DNA of 64,000 nucleotides from Strobilurus pachycystidiatus (GCA_019915135.1 JAHLMK010000001.1:6324001-6388000), one strand, 5' to 3'. Shown: positions 1 to 10,684, numbered from the stretch's first letter. Program-made: numbers and translations. Notes: generated by a model not told the origin, from the letters alone.

Positions 1-515
1 GGAGTATCTTGAAGCCATTGCTGCGGGGGAAGTCGTAAAGTTAAAGCGTATATGATAACGTCGTCGCAATGTACATGCATGGGTATCAATCAGATTTAAA
101 GCTGTACGCACTATCTTTCGCATGAGTAACGCAATACAAAGTCCCGCTAGCGTGACTGGCGTGAAGTGTTCCTAGGCAAGACTCCAAACTTATGTCGCAT
201 ATCGATCGTACGGCGTAATCAAGGATGCGAGCATGTTCATCGGCCAGTTGCGTGTAGTTGTGATCCTCGCCCAACACCTCGCAAGCCCTCGTTTGCAGTG
301 CTCTCGCCTCGTCCAGGAGCTTTGTCGGCATTGCGCACTGCTCAACCAACTTGTCGGCCACCATCTCTTTAGTATTGGACTTTTCTAATGCAAACCAACG
401 CCATTGCTGCACCCAAGTATACACGTCGCCAGCACTCCAATCCTCGATGCGGCCGGCCAATTTCGCGAGCTTTCGCGAGATTTTGCGCCGCTCGTTTAGA
501 GGAGGGACGGCGGGG
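1..515 (-). CDS. 3' part of an unrecognised gene, cut by the left edge
   Basis: Two exons can be read on the minus strand. One runs from an acceptor at about 515 to a donor (GTACGA) at 211. A 38-40 base intron ending in CCTAG is followed by a frame that stays open from 171 to the window edge. The first exon encodes a helical, charged segment starting near VPPLNERRKISRKLAK and containing VYTWVQQWRWFALEK and LTRACEV-like helices. No start codon is visible in this exon, so earlier exons must lie to its right and the 3' end lies outside the window. I do not recognise the family. The coherent amphipathic helices and well-placed splice sites are the only support, so the call is tentative. Confidence 0.45.
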
Positions 516-1186
516 CTAGGGAAAGAATTAGATAGATGTAATTTAGAGGCTTAGGCTGTGCACGGCACGCACGGAGATTCCCCCATTTCCAAGAATTTCA
601 GTGCTCGTCCCGCCCTCGTCCGCCGGTCAATGAATGTGGTATCCTTCGTTGCGTGATATTTTTGACGTGCGAGCGCATTCTGCGATCCTTTATTGCTGCT
701 GAAGCGCGTCAAACATGGTTTACCTAGTCCGAATTGTCGTCAACGTACCGATGCCACCAATCGCTCTTGGCTTTGTTGCGAGCGGCTTGACGGTCCGCCT
801 CGCTCAAATACAGTGGTCGGCCAGTCATTCAGAGTGAAGTGCAAGAGGCAATGGGTCGATGTGTTGAATCTGATGATGATGGTGCACCAGAAGGGAACGA
901 TATGTTGTGATCGAACACTCAAAACTCAATATGGCACGCGTTTCCCTAGACAGAAACGATGTGCGCGTCTCCACACACACACACTCCTCTCTATTTTTAC
1001 AATGGATGTCTTTAGTTCAGATTCATCATGAATGTCCCATAAAATTTAGGTATTCAGGATCACTCCATTATATAGATATTGAAAATATGGCATCCAGATT
1101 TTCCCTAGACGAGATCATACTGGCGGGGCGCCGCGTCCGCCCTAACGTTAGTACGCATCAAAAATTGGTAAATGCGAATAAATATC
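516..1186. other. stretch without a supported gene
   Basis: Only short overlapping open frames occur on both strands. None has convincing splice sites or family motifs. The region may contain upstream exons of the minus-strand gene at 1-515, but I could not join them. Confidence 0.5.
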
Positions 1187-1259
1187 GACCGCGGTGGTGT
1201 AGTGGCTAAGCATACCCGACTTTCGAGGAGACCTGGGTTCGAATCCCAGCTTGTGGTCA
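1187..1259 (+). tRNA. tRNA-like sequence, probably a tRNA-Glu-derived pseudogene or SINE head
   Basis: The sequence has an A-box-like TAGTGGCTAAGC and a perfect B-box GGTTCGAATCC, and a T run (pol III terminator) follows at 1260-1266. The T arm CTGGG/CCCAG pairs perfectly. The outer stem GACCGCG (1187-1193) pairs with TGTGGTC (1252-1258), partly through G-U pairs. Length is normal and the part resembling an anticodon (TTC at 1222-1224) suggests glutamate. However the expected anticodon stem (1215-1219 with 1227-1231) does not pair, and two extra bases separate the T arm from the outer stem. I therefore read it as a degenerate tRNA or the head of a tRNA-derived SINE rather than a working tRNA. 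Confidence 0.45.
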
Positions 1260-1261
1260 TT

Positions 1262-2513
1262 TTTTTATTCTTGCTTTTTTGAGCAGTGCCTGGATCACGG
1301 TCCGTGGCCCGTGATTACTGGTCAAGATTTTAGTATGTTCTTGTCTCCCGGCCATCACTGAGATCACTCAATCCCTGCAAGTCATGCTGGTAGGTCGCTC
1401 CCACTCTTTTGTCACGCATACGCGACCTTTTCCCTCTGAACATGCCTGTAGAGCGAACCGTTTCTTCCCGCAACGAAGACGCATCCTTCGTCTTCTCGCC
1501 ACTGCGCCTCTCCCTTGCAACGCCGGCTCGCCTAACCAGGTCCGTCATCACGCCCGTCTATCTCTGTGCTGGCGCTCAATGACATGACGTGTCTTAGGGC
1601 AGCTGAGACAGCCATACAAGCCGCCCTCGTTCCGCGTTCTCTGCGAATTTTGACCACACCGACGCCGTTAGTGATCTCTCCCACACATATTTCTCTTTGC
1701 TTAGAAAACGTTTTGCAGTGCGCGCCTGGCCGTCCACTTGCGCACCGCGCACATGGAGATTCAGACCCGATATACCGCGATGCACTTTCATACGCAGAGC
1801 TGCGACCCGGTTGAATACGCCACCGTAATGGTGAGGAAGGCCTTGTCCAAGCATACCTGGGCGAGAGCCATTCTCCACGCCGCTTTTGATCTGCTCGGGT
1901 TCTATGCGCGCCAGTGTGCTTCGCCTATTAGAGAGCTCAGGAAGTGGGCTCCGGGCTCGTCTGAATTTGAGGGGCTCTTGCAGGAAGCCGAGCGCCTCTA
2001 TGGCAGTATCCTCAGGGCCTTCCACCTGGTCGGCGATGTCGTCGGTCAGGTGGACGATCTTGTTCAGACCACGCACATCGTCGGTCAGGGCACCACTCGC
2101 GCAGGCACCTTCCACCGGCAATTGCTCGTTTTGTATATCCGTCAGACCTTCCTATACCAGGCATCAACGTAGATAAGGTCCTTAAAATGAAATGCGCGCG
2201 CTTCCCTGATTGGATCCTTCCTCTGCTCTGCACCATGCCATCCTCACCCGGCAAGAAGAAGACGACCGCTCGAGCTCGCCTGACGCTGCTGCCCAAGAAG
2301 ACAGCCGTTCAACAGCAGATCGTCTTCCCTCTGACTCCTTGCGCTTGCCGTCGGTCAGTTGTGCTCTTACCTCCGTCGTTCAATGTGTGTCTGACTATTG
2401 GCACTGTCAGGAAAATTGAAGAACATCTCCGCGCGGCGCGACCCATTCGTAGGGACTTTGAATATGGTACCGGTGTTCAGCTGTCTAGTGAGATTTTGGT
2501 TTCACTGTCTAAG
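1262..2513. other. ambiguous stretch with competing frames
   Basis: Between the tRNA-like element and the exon at 2514 both strands carry open frames, for example plus 1738-2172 and minus 1594-2121. Both look moderately protein-like and I cannot choose between them. A short hairpin, ATCACGG (1294-1300) with CCGTGAT (1309-1315), lies just after the tRNA-like sequence. Upstream exons of the gene ending at 2887 probably lie at about 2190-2400, where an acidic, serine-rich frame is open. Confidence 0.35.
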
Positions 2514-2887
2514 CTGGCGAGCTGATCACGATACACGTAGGGAACCGTGCGGCCGACGTCTTCGTTGTTAACGAGGATCCTACCTTCTCGGCTGCACCCG
2601 ACACCCGGTTCATGCATGCGGAGGTCGGACTGTTCCTCAAGGCCCATAATCTTGAGACTTGTGAAGCTCGGATGACCGCCATGGGCATTTACACTCACGA
2701 CGATCTTGTGAACATTGCGGTTGACATGCGCGTCCAGCAGCCGCTCCGCCAGAAATTCAAGACCGGTCTCGAAATCTCGGAAGAATTGTGGCGCACCCTG
2801 AAGCGTGCGCTCTATCGCTATGCGCGACCCGTGAAAGTGCGCGCGCCTGCAGCCCCTATGGTGGAAAGCCATATGGAAACTGTTTGA
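2514..2887 (+). CDS. 3' exon of a hypothetical protein with a SAM-like helical region
   Basis: The frame opens directly after an acceptor-like CTAAG at 2513 and ends with TGA at 2885-2887. It encodes about 124 residues, including VGLFLKAHNLETCEARMT and GIYTHDDLVNIAVDM followed by a basic helix. The spacing of hydrophobic residues resembles SAM or death-fold helical bundles that end in a short GIxxxxxLxxAL-type helix. A similar segment (LTECGVTSLDHLSKAL) occurs in the next gene at 3364-4197, which suggests two related small genes side by side. The 5' exons are not resolved. Function is unknown. Confidence 0.4.
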
Positions 2888-2928
2888 GGGGTATTACGCT
2901 ATGAGGCGAGGCGCAGCGCTGTGTGCAG

Positions 2929-3262
2929 ATTGGACATTATCCCTAGATAGACATGTTGAATCTGATATTATCCCTAGATCTCGATGTTAATTCAGGCGAC
3001 GCACTTCATCCGCATGATTGGGGTGCGTTTGAGGTGACATGCATATCACCGTACCTATCTCTGTGTCGTTCCAGACATGGATTGGGATATTATCCCTAGA
3101 TCCACATATAAATTCAGGCGACGGAGCTCCCCTTTCGGCGACGGCGTTTCCATTTCTGCGACGACCTGACGTTTCAGGCAGTCGCCCTCTCTCGGTATAT
3201 TTCTCTGCGCTTCCAAATGTGTATTCTGATATTATCCCTAGATACACATGTTCTTCCAGGGC
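2929..3262 (+). repeat. four copies of a short ATTATCCCTAGAT repeat
   Basis: The core ATTATCCCTAGAT occurs at about 2936, 2968, 3089 and 3231, each time followed by a variant of NNACATGTT. Two copies continue into AATTCAGGCGACG. The spacing is irregular, so this is a cluster of short interspersed copies in the promoter region of the gene at 3364 rather than a clean tandem array. Confidence 0.6.
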
Positions 3263-3363
3263 TTGGCTTTCCAATTCAGGCGATGGTGCCCCCTTTCAGC
3301 CGACGTCTCTAAACCAGCTATAACATTCTACGTTAGCTTCTCTCTTCCACTCAGACGCCCCCC

Positions 3364-4197
3364 ATGGATTCCGACGACGAAATACCTGCTCTTATGGACG
3401 TGGCGGACTCTGACGGCGAGGATGATTCCACCCCCGTTTTACCGGCTGCACCTCTCGTCGCACCCACGTCCTTTGACGTGAATGATCTTGAGGCCGTCGA
3501 CGAGGACAGCCAATGGTACGTTGTCAATCTTCCTTTGTCTTGTCATTGCGATGTCTGAGTATGTGTGGTATCCAGCATTATTCTTCGGCATATGGCGTCA
3601 ATGGGCAGTCGAGCAAACCCCGCTGCCCTCCTTGCGCTCCAGGAACTCTTGGCTCCCGTGGGTGGTACCGGCCTACTCCCTCGTCTCACTGAGTGCGGGG
3701 TGACGTCGCTCGATCATTTGTCGAAGGCTCTCGATTGGTGCCAGTATACAGTCTATCAGGCTGTGTTGAGGAAGGCTGTTGGGATGCGACCACGCAGTGG
3801 TAATTGGATGCTCTTTTCCTCTCTTGCCGGGACTCTAAACACCCAGGACATTTTCGACGACTGGGATGGTATGTAGTTGTGTGTTTCACTCGCAGTATTG
3901 ATAGCTAATGGATTGATAGGTGTGCGCAAGTGGCGGGATCGCAAAATGAAGGCATACAAGGATGCTGAGGCTTTTATCGAGACGTGTGCGGACATCATGT
4001 ACCAGCGTCTTGCTCAGCTTCCGGAGCCTACGGTTCGGTGGATCCCACGCCGTGTCAGTGCGTGGAATGATCATTATGAAGTTGCCTGCCAGTTTGCTCA
4101 GAATGCTCGTAGGGCGGGGGTTCATGGTCAAGGAGTCGGACGCGCTCAAGGAGTGGAGCCGAAGGATGGCGCATCGTGTGACAGAGTCTGGGGATGA
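3364..4197 (+). CDS. hypothetical protein, three exons, SAM-like region
   Basis: I chose the ATG at 3364, which starts an acidic leader (MDSDDEIPALMDVADSDGED). Exons are 3364-3515, 3609-3868 and 3920-4197, and all junctions keep one frame. The middle exon carries LALQELLAP and LTECGVTSLDHLSKAL, a helical pattern like that at 2514-2887. The third exon contains basic helices (KWRDRKMKAYKDAEAF). The last 30 residues look poor in this frame. A neighbouring frame encodes a better helix (KESDALKEWSRRMAHRV, ending at 4201), so a late frameshift is possible. No enzyme motif is visible and I do not recognise the family. Confidence 0.55.
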
Positions 4198-4399
4198 CTT
4201 GTGAGGGAGGACGTTTCCTGATTCATTCAAGCCGCCCGGCGGGTTCTTCTTCTTTGAGATTCAACTCAATACAAAGTCTAGACCTGTTTGTGCCCTGTTG
4301 TTGTGTAGTGTTTGATAATTACCTCGCGTCTGCCGTACCTAAGAAAGACACGAGCCGTCAACCGTAAGGGTTGCACATTCAATCATTACCACTTCTCTC

Positions 4400-4966
4400 A
4401 TGGAGCACGTCTGCGATCAATGTCGTACCCATTCGGAGTCACTCTACCGTTGCCGTGATTGCAAATTCAGCGGCTCGACATGCGCCTCGTGTTGTGTCTC
4501 AAAGCATCGCAGCTCACCTTTGCATGTTATACAGGTCGGTCGGCATCAACGCGCTTGCTGTCGAGAGTAAAAGCTGATCCATGTTTTAGGTGAAGACGCG
4601 GGAAGGAGTGGGATATTGGTTCAATATCTCACTTCGGGATCTGGGTGCCGTCTTTCAACTTGGTCATGGCGGGGCATCCTGCCCGCTCGAGGACAAAAAA
4701 GTCGACGCCATGTCCGTCATCGACATATCTGGCACTCAGACCGTGAACGTCAGATACTGCGGCTGCTCAGGCGGGGAACGCAAGAAACAACTCATGCAGG
4801 TTGGCTGGGTACCGGTGTGCAATGGGTCGGGGGAAGTGGAGCAGTGTATTACGGAGAAGTGTCTTCGCTGGCTTGAGGACGACGACGACGACAACGATGT
4901 ACATTTAGTTGCCGGGCCGCGCGCGCGCCGTACCTACCTATTTCGGTTTAGTAGTACCCCTGTCTG
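4400..4966 (+). pseudogene. truncated KDZ transposase N-terminus (CxC2-like cysteine cluster)
   Basis: The first exon (ATG at 4400) has CDQC, CRDC, CASCC and a following KHRSSPLHVIQ. An intron with donor GTCGGT and acceptor TTTTAG leads to a second exon with SLRDLGAVFQLGHGGASCP and VRYCGCSGG. This order is the CxC2-like cysteine cluster that precedes KDZ transposase domains. The frame then runs into an acidic DDDDD stretch and stops near 4966. The catalytic part is missing. Because a complete copy of the same domain starts only about 500 bp downstream, this is best explained as a relic of an older KDZ insertion. Confidence 0.75.
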
Positions 4967-5037
4967 CTAGAAAATCGACTTTGTCCACCTGGCACCATGT
5001 AGTGCTTGTGCAGGGGTGCCCGCTTGCGGCTTTCTAG

Positions 5038-8000
5038 ATGTCCGCCTCCACCAGACATCCAGGTGGACGACCCCGTACCAATGCGCCCTTCGTTCAGCGG
5101 ACAGGACCGGCAACGGCTCACGCCCACGATTACAATGTCCACATTCTACCGACGGGCGAGGTCTTGTCCCAGCCCTTGCCACCGACCCAGAAACGTACCA
5201 CCAAGCCCGACGATTTGACTGCAGAGTACGGCAGTTTTGCTTTCGGACTCGAGGCGCCCGGCGCTGATTGGACCGCTGGGGAAGAACCTCTGCACGACTT
5301 GGGACCAGCAGAGGCGTTGGTGGATGGGGATGGGGAGGAGTACGCAGACGCTGAAGACGGTTACGAGGAGTCGGGGGAAGGGGATACTTTGAAGCGCAAG
5401 CGGTATACAAGCTCAGTACGTGTGTCAGCTAGTTATGTGGATGGTCACTCATGAAGAACGTTTGTCAGGACGATCCCATGACAGACTGGCTGCCTTGGGG
5501 CACGACTGTTCTCGAGGAGACCATGCGCGACCATGCCCTTGGAAACGACACTTTTGACCCCAAGTGCTCATCATGTTCCGTTCACCTACAACACGATAAG
5601 GTGTGGTTGCCAGCTGACGCCGGAATCTTCGAGACGTCTACGAGTGAGGCTGTTTGCCTGGAACTGTTTCGGTGTAAGAACTGCGGGGATTTCTTGGAGT
5701 GTGCTTCGTGTTGTGTAGCGCGACACCAACGCGCCCCACTGCATGTCATAGAAGTGTGTTTCATTTTCACTAAGCGTATATCATACTCATGGGTGTACAC
5801 AGGTCTGGCGGGATGGACAATTCCAGCGTACGACCCTTCGCGCCATGGGTTTGGTCTTTCAGCTCGGCCACAAGGGCGCTCTCTGTCGCCATCCGGACCC
5901 TACCCCCCGCTTCATGACTCTGATCCACGTCAACGGCATCCATACTGTTGCCTACCGGTATTGTGCTTGCGGTACTTCAGATCGCGAACACCACTGGCAG
6001 CAGGCAATGCGATGTGGGTGGTATCCGGCTACTACCCACATTCCTCAGACCTGTGCCAGCATGGAGTGCTTGGACTTCTATCGCCGTCTGAAGGTGATCG
6101 CAACGGTCAATGTGCGCGACTACATAACGACACTCGAAGACATGACGGACCCATATGGCACTGAGTGGACACCCGATCGATACAGAGCTTTCTTGCGTAT
6201 GTCGCGCCAGTGGGCTTTTCTGAAACGTGTCCGTCGTTCTGGGGTCGCGCATGAGGTGGGCGGAATGGCCGAGGCTGCCGACGGCGCGGTAGCAGTGGAG
6301 TGCTGGGCCTGCCCCCGGGTTGGTGTTAATCTCCCCGAGGGTTGGGATAGCGTAGACGAAAAGTATAGGTATGTCCTCATTTGTGGGTTTGATTTTTGCC
6401 TCTAATTGTGTTAGATATCTATATAGGCGTATCCTGTCAATGGATGCCAACTTTCGTATGCGGTGTAAGATGCGACAATCACCGCGCATTGATTCGCCTT
6501 TGTATTCCGGTTTGGGTGTTCAGGTTCCGGTGGAAGTTTACCATGAGTGGTTGCGAAGCTACGTCACGGAAGAGGATGTAAGTCGTCGATGAAAGTGTGA
6601 AAGTGGTGTTAAACAAAAATGTTCTGACGCGTTCTTTCAAGGTAACGACATGCATAGCCTTCGCCGCTTTGATGCAGAAGGATACGCGATTCTCAGTAGG
6701 CTTGCGATGGGCGGGGGTAATCGGAGTAATATGTGCTCGCCATGAAATCATGCTCGGTTTAGGGGATCTAGAGAAGGGTGAACGGTACGGGGAAAATTTT
6801 GCACCGTGTCTAATCAATCAACTAACAATATTCCTAGATACAAAAACTCAGATTTCGTTCTGTACTGGTTGCTATCCCGTATGGGCCTCAAGGAGGTCAC
6901 GGTGACTTATGATATTGCCTGCCAGTATAAAAAGCACTTTTTCGAACGGATCGAAGCTCTGCCCGATGTTCTGAAGAAATTGGATCTTCCCGTCATAACG
7001 TGGGGATTGCCGGTGTGGCACGGGAACGTGCACGATATCAAATGCGAGGCCAAGGAGTCATTGAAGTACAAGCACGGCGTAGGGAAGACGGACGGGGAAG
7101 GGATTGAGCGCGTTTGGGCCGTGTTCAACGCGATTTCCTACATGACGAGGGAGGAGCAGCCGGGAGCCCGACATGATGACATCGAGGACAAGGCCGACAA
7201 GCATAATTTCAGCAAAAACATCGCTTTGGGTGTGTAGTTTTCTTGCTCGCGACAGAGGTGAATAGCTGATTGATCTTTCGACAGGAAAAACATTGCTTCG
7301 ACGACTGCGGATAGCTCTTGAAGAGCGCCTTGTTCAAATTGAGTCTTTCGAGGAGGTGAACAATGCATTGGAAGATGACGTACGAGAAGAGTGGACGACA
7401 ATGGTCAATGACTGGTTGGAGGATGAAGAAAAGCCCAGTCCTTATGCGCCTTCGGGCACAGGTCAGTCTGATCCCATAGATGTGATAACGCGTACTGACA
7501 GCGCGCCATAGTAAGTCTAACAGAAAACATGGTGCGCCTTTCGTTGCGCGAGGAGGAATTGGCAGAGGCAGCGGCGGGTGAGGAAGAAAATGAATTGGCA
7601 AGGGAGAGAGCGGCGGCAGAGGCGGCAGACGACGCCGATGAAAGTGATGAAGCCGAGGGCGAGGGGCGGAGAAAGAAGAAGAAGAGACGAAAAAGGAGAA
7701 AAGCCCAGAAGAGGATGTCTGGTGTGGCCCGCGTCAGTATGGCCGGTTTCGTGATCATGGGGCTTCAAGTTGAGGATGGACAGTGAGTCCCCAAACATGT
7801 AGTTTGCACTAAAGCTGATTTCTATAACCGGAAAAGACGTCGCTTGCTGGCGGAGAAATCTATCAAGACGCTATCGCCAGACCGCCAAACAAAGTTGTTA
7901 GAGCGGCGCCGCTCCCTCGAGGCTCGCATCAAGGAATTCCGACGATGGCAGAATATCTACATGCCTCGAGTAGCCATAATCCTGGAGCGGGAGGAGACCA

Positions 8001-9032
8001 CCCGACGTGTGGCGGCGTCAGTTCCACCGGCGCCCGAGGATGTCCGACTATTCTTGCCCTCAGAGTGCAAGGCTTCTCGAGCTTTGCAGGCCGAGATTGG
8101 ATGTCCACCGAGGCTAATCAAGCAAGAAACAGCTTTGCGCAAGGGCCAATGCGCCGACTCTCTCACTAGGTTGAGATCACGTCTTTGTGCGAAACGCTAT
8201 TTGGTCAACTATCGCAATGCGCACGTACGAGGACAACGCGCGACTGGACGCTCGGCAACGCTCATCGAGAGCATAGGGATCAAGATCAAGGATGCGGTCG
8301 ACAAGTACCGGCGTTCTCGCGCCAGCTTGTCGCGCCTGGTTGGGGTTGATGGCTGTGGGGCGTTTCGGGAGTTGAAGGATGACGACGTGAAGGTGTACGT
8401 CACCGCGGAGTCAGACGCAGAGGCCGTGAAGAGGCTGGGACGCTTGGAAGAGCGCGATAGTAGGGTAACGGGCACGGGACGGGTTGGGAAGAACAAGACG
8501 GCTCAACGGCGTGATTTGCCCGGGGAGGGAAGAGCCACAATGTCGTGGATCTGGACGGCGAACGGCAGCCCGGATATAGAGGAGGAAGGCTATCTGCATG
8601 AGTGTAGGTGGAGGGAAGCATTCATGTCTAGGGAAATTGCTAATATCTTCTATAGGCGTGCGCATAGAATGGGCCAAGGCGTTGGCGCGCAAAACACGCT
8701 GGTGTGAGGAGGTGGAGAAGTTAAAAGAGGAGATGAGGTGTGTTCTTCGCAGTCTCCGCTGGGAGGAGCGTGAATGGGAGCGGCGCCGGGACCTAGGAGG
8801 AACGGGATTGGGGGTTGAGGAACTTTGTGGCCGACGGGCGTATGCGACGAAACAGGCGGCGGATCGTCGACACGTGCGCGAGAGCTTCGAGGAGCTATGG
8901 AAACGTTCTAGCCCTCCGCGGGGCAGGAAGGCTGGCGCTATGGATGGCGCCGCACATTCGGCGTTGGTTTCTATCATTGCCGAGGAGGGAATTCTTGATG
9001 CCGAGCGGCAAGAGAGTGCCGACGACGCATAA
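5038..9032 (+). mobile_element. KDZ-family DNA transposase gene, apparently full length
   Basis: The product belongs to the KDZ (Kyakuja-Dileera-Zisupton) DDE transposases, which cut and rejoin transposon DNA in the nucleus. The chosen ATG is at 5038. Exons separated by short introns encode, in order: an acidic leader; a CxC2-like cysteine cluster (CSSC, CKNCGDFLECASCC, H-x2-APLHVIE); VFQLGHKGALC; the DANF segment at about 6443 (likely first catalytic Asp); an ARHE...GDLEKGER block near 6700-6785; TYDIACQY at about 6908 (second Asp); LPVWHGNVH; and GEGIERVW at about 7097-7110 (catalytic Glu). A long charged coiled-coil tail follows, with a KKKKRRKRRK nuclear-localisation-like run near 7673, ending TAA at 9030-9032. 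No internal stop was needed in the model, so it may encode a working enzyme. Terminal repeats were not identified. Confidence 0.85.
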
Positions 9033-9211
9033 TGTACTGGTATCCGCTTTGGGAATCCCCCGCCTTTCTTGTAGAGACACGTTGTCTGTATATCATTTGA
9101 ATTATCACTGTTGTCTTAATTTGGAATGCGGTTCGGGAGCTCGAGCGCCAGTGCCTTCCAGATTGGGAAGGCTGCATCCGAAATAGGAAGGTGTGAGTCT
9201 GTGTCGACCCC

Positions 9212-9241
9212 TTGATAGTTATCGTGATCGATAACTATCAA
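9212..9241. repeat. perfect inverted repeat, 13-bp arms, 4-base loop
   Basis: TTGATAGTTATCG (9212-9224) is followed by TGAT and its exact reverse complement (9229-9241). A third related copy, TTGATAACTATCAA, lies at 9262-9275. The hairpin is AT-rich, unlike its surroundings, and lies about 180 bp after the KDZ transposase stop codon. Confidence 0.85.
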
Positions 9242-9358
9242 CCGTTTGACATCAGGTTTCATTGATAACTATCAAGTAGATGCCTTTTACTTACATCCAC
9301 AGGTGCGTCTGGAGACGGGCGCCCAACAAAGTACGTGTTTTTTTTTTTCTTTTCTCGC

Positions 9359-9387
9359 GGATACGCCAGTGCAGCACTGGCGTATCC
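9359..9387. repeat. perfect inverted repeat, 14-bp arms, 1-base loop
   Basis: GGATACGCCAGTGC (9359-9372) and its exact reverse complement (9374-9387) flank a single A. This would extrude a very stable hairpin. It is preceded by a T run at 9337-9349. Confidence 0.9.
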
Positions 9388-9407
9388 ACTTTGAATCGCT
9401 AATTGAT

Positions 9408-9427
9408 CTGTAGATCTGGATCTACAG
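9408..9427. repeat. perfect inverted repeat, 9-bp arms, 2-base loop
   Basis: CTGTAGATC (9408-9416) and GATCTACAG (9419-9427) flank TG. It is the third hairpin in 220 bp and directly precedes the low-complexity block. Confidence 0.8.
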
Positions 9428-9489
9428 CCGGGTAAGCCCTCGGATGAGGCACCTACCCATCCCGTCCCACATCAGCCACCACCCACGAC

Positions 9490-9516
9490 GATTCCCATCA
9501 CCTAGTGCTCGGAATC
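9490..9516. repeat. 27-bp near-palindrome, copy P1
   Basis: Starts GATTCC and ends GGAATC with the centre CACCTAGTG. The outer pairing extends to 12-bp perfect arms (9484-9495 with 9511-9522). It has the same length and edges as the other copies described in the findings. Confidence 0.75.
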
Positions 9517-9639
9517 GTCGTGCTCGACGCCTCCGCACGCGCCAACACGCCCGCCGTGCCATTCCCCGCCTCCACCAGCGTCCCCCGCCCTCGCCCTCGC
9601 CCTCGCACCTCGCACCTCGCACCTGCACCCCGCCACGAC

Positions 9640-9666
9640 GATTTCGAACACCAGGTGTTCGAAATC
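9640..9666. repeat. 27-bp near-palindrome, copy P2 (perfect)
   Basis: The left arm GATTTCGAACACC is followed by one A and the exact reverse complement of the arm. Pairing extends to 15 bp per arm (9638-9652 with 9654-9668). Confidence 0.9.
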
Positions 9667-10079
9667 GTTGTTCTCAACGCCCCCACCACGGTAGACCGCC
9701 CTCGCACCCGCACCCGCCCTCGCCCTCGCACCCGCACCCGCACTCGCACCCGCACTCGCACCCGCACTCGCACCCGCACTCGCACCCGCACCCGCCCTCG
9801 CACCCACACCCGCCTCGCACTCGCACCCACACTCTCGCCCTCGCACCCGCACTCGCACCCACACTCGCACTCGCACTCGCACCCACACCTGCCTCGTCCT
9901 CGCCCTCGCACCCACACCCGCCTCGCACTCGCACCCACACTCTCGCCCTCGCACCCGCACTCGCACCCACACTCGCACTCGCACTCGCACCCACACCTGC
10001 CTCGTCCTCGCCCTCGCACCCGCCCTCGCACTCGCACTCGCACCCGCACCCGCACCCGCCTTATCCTCCTACCCGCGAC

Positions 10080-10106
10080 GATTTCAACCACCTAGGGGTT
10101 GGAATC
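10080..10106. repeat. 27-bp near-palindrome, copy P3
   Basis: The arms GATTTCAACC (left) and GGTTGGAATC (right) differ at a single position from perfect complementarity. Confidence 0.75.
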
Positions 10107-10360
10107 GTGCAGCCCTCCACTCCCCCACTCCCCTCGTCGCCTCCTCCCTCCTCCCCACCTCCACCACCGTCCCTCCCCCCCTCACCAGCGCTCCCCGCCG
10201 TCCCACCCATCGCCACCATACCCCTCGCTCATGCAGACCATACAGTGGCTGAGGTCGCATCCCCCTACCCACCCCACGCTCCCTCCCGCCCTCCCCTGTG
10301 CTTCCCGCCCTCACCCCCGCCACCCCCTTCGCCACCCCGCCCCCGACCCCCCCACGAGGT

Positions 10361-10387
10361 GATTCTGACCACTTGGTGGCCGGGATC
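10361..10387. repeat. 27-bp near-palindrome, copy P4
   Basis: GATTCTGACCAC on the left pairs imperfectly with GTGGCCGGGATC on the right around TTG. The length is again 27 bp. Confidence 0.65.
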
Positions 10388-10619
10388 CTCTACTTCTTCA
10401 CCTTCCTTGCACCCCCATCGCCCCACTCAGCCCTCACTCCCCATCCTGAGACTCCCTTCACGAGGTCGTACCCCCCGCCGCGGAGATTGGGGGCGGTCCC
10501 CCCCAATCAAGTGTTCGCAATGCAGGCGTTCGCTCGTGTTGGCTTGTGCCACCGCACCCATATGAACTCGACTATGTTGGTGGTTGGATGGCGCCCATTG
10601 CCTGTCCTCTGTGCGACGC

Positions 10620-10684
10620 GCCGCCACTGAAAACCACACAGTGAATAAGTGCTATTATTCACTCTGCGGTTTTTGATGGCGGGG
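10620..10684. repeat. imperfect hairpin with about 30-bp arms
   Basis: CCGCCACTGAAAACCACACAGTGAA-type left arm (about 10620-10649) pairs with TTCACTCTGCGGTTTTTGATGGCGG-type right arm (about 10657-10684) with a few mismatches. It marks the end of the low-complexity block and may be a MITE-like end or a cruciform-forming element. Confidence 0.6.

Larger units (their letters stand above)
9440..10560 (+). repeat. C-rich low-complexity block (CTCGCACCC-type minisatellite)
   Basis: The plus strand is an irregular array of CTCGCACCC, CGCACTCGCACC and CCACACTCG words, then C-rich DNA with CCCTCC words. A segment of roughly 108 bp starting near 9798 is repeated directly from about 9905. Long open frames exist on both strands here but encode only R/T/P/H or G/C/V/R runs, which shows they are artefacts of base composition. 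Four 27-bp near-palindromes are embedded in it (listed separately). Confidence 0.85.

Noticed and set aside
4970..5000. Possible additional 27-bp palindrome (GACTTTGTCCACCTGG)
   Set aside because: Only the left half matches; the right half shows little complementarity.
5297..5323. GACTTGGGACCAGCAGAGG resembling palindrome copy P6
   Set aside because: Similarity is only moderate and the arms do not pair; likely chance within an acidic coding segment.
5038..9032. TET/JBP-type dioxygenase carried by the KDZ element
   Set aside because: Such genes travel with some KDZ elements, but no TET/JBP motif was seen. The JmjC-like genes at 46-54 kb are of a different type and far away.
9444..10565. Open frames of 100-370 codons on both strands
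   Set aside because: They encode only simple runs of R, T, P, H or G, C, V and follow directly from the CTCGCACCC repeat.
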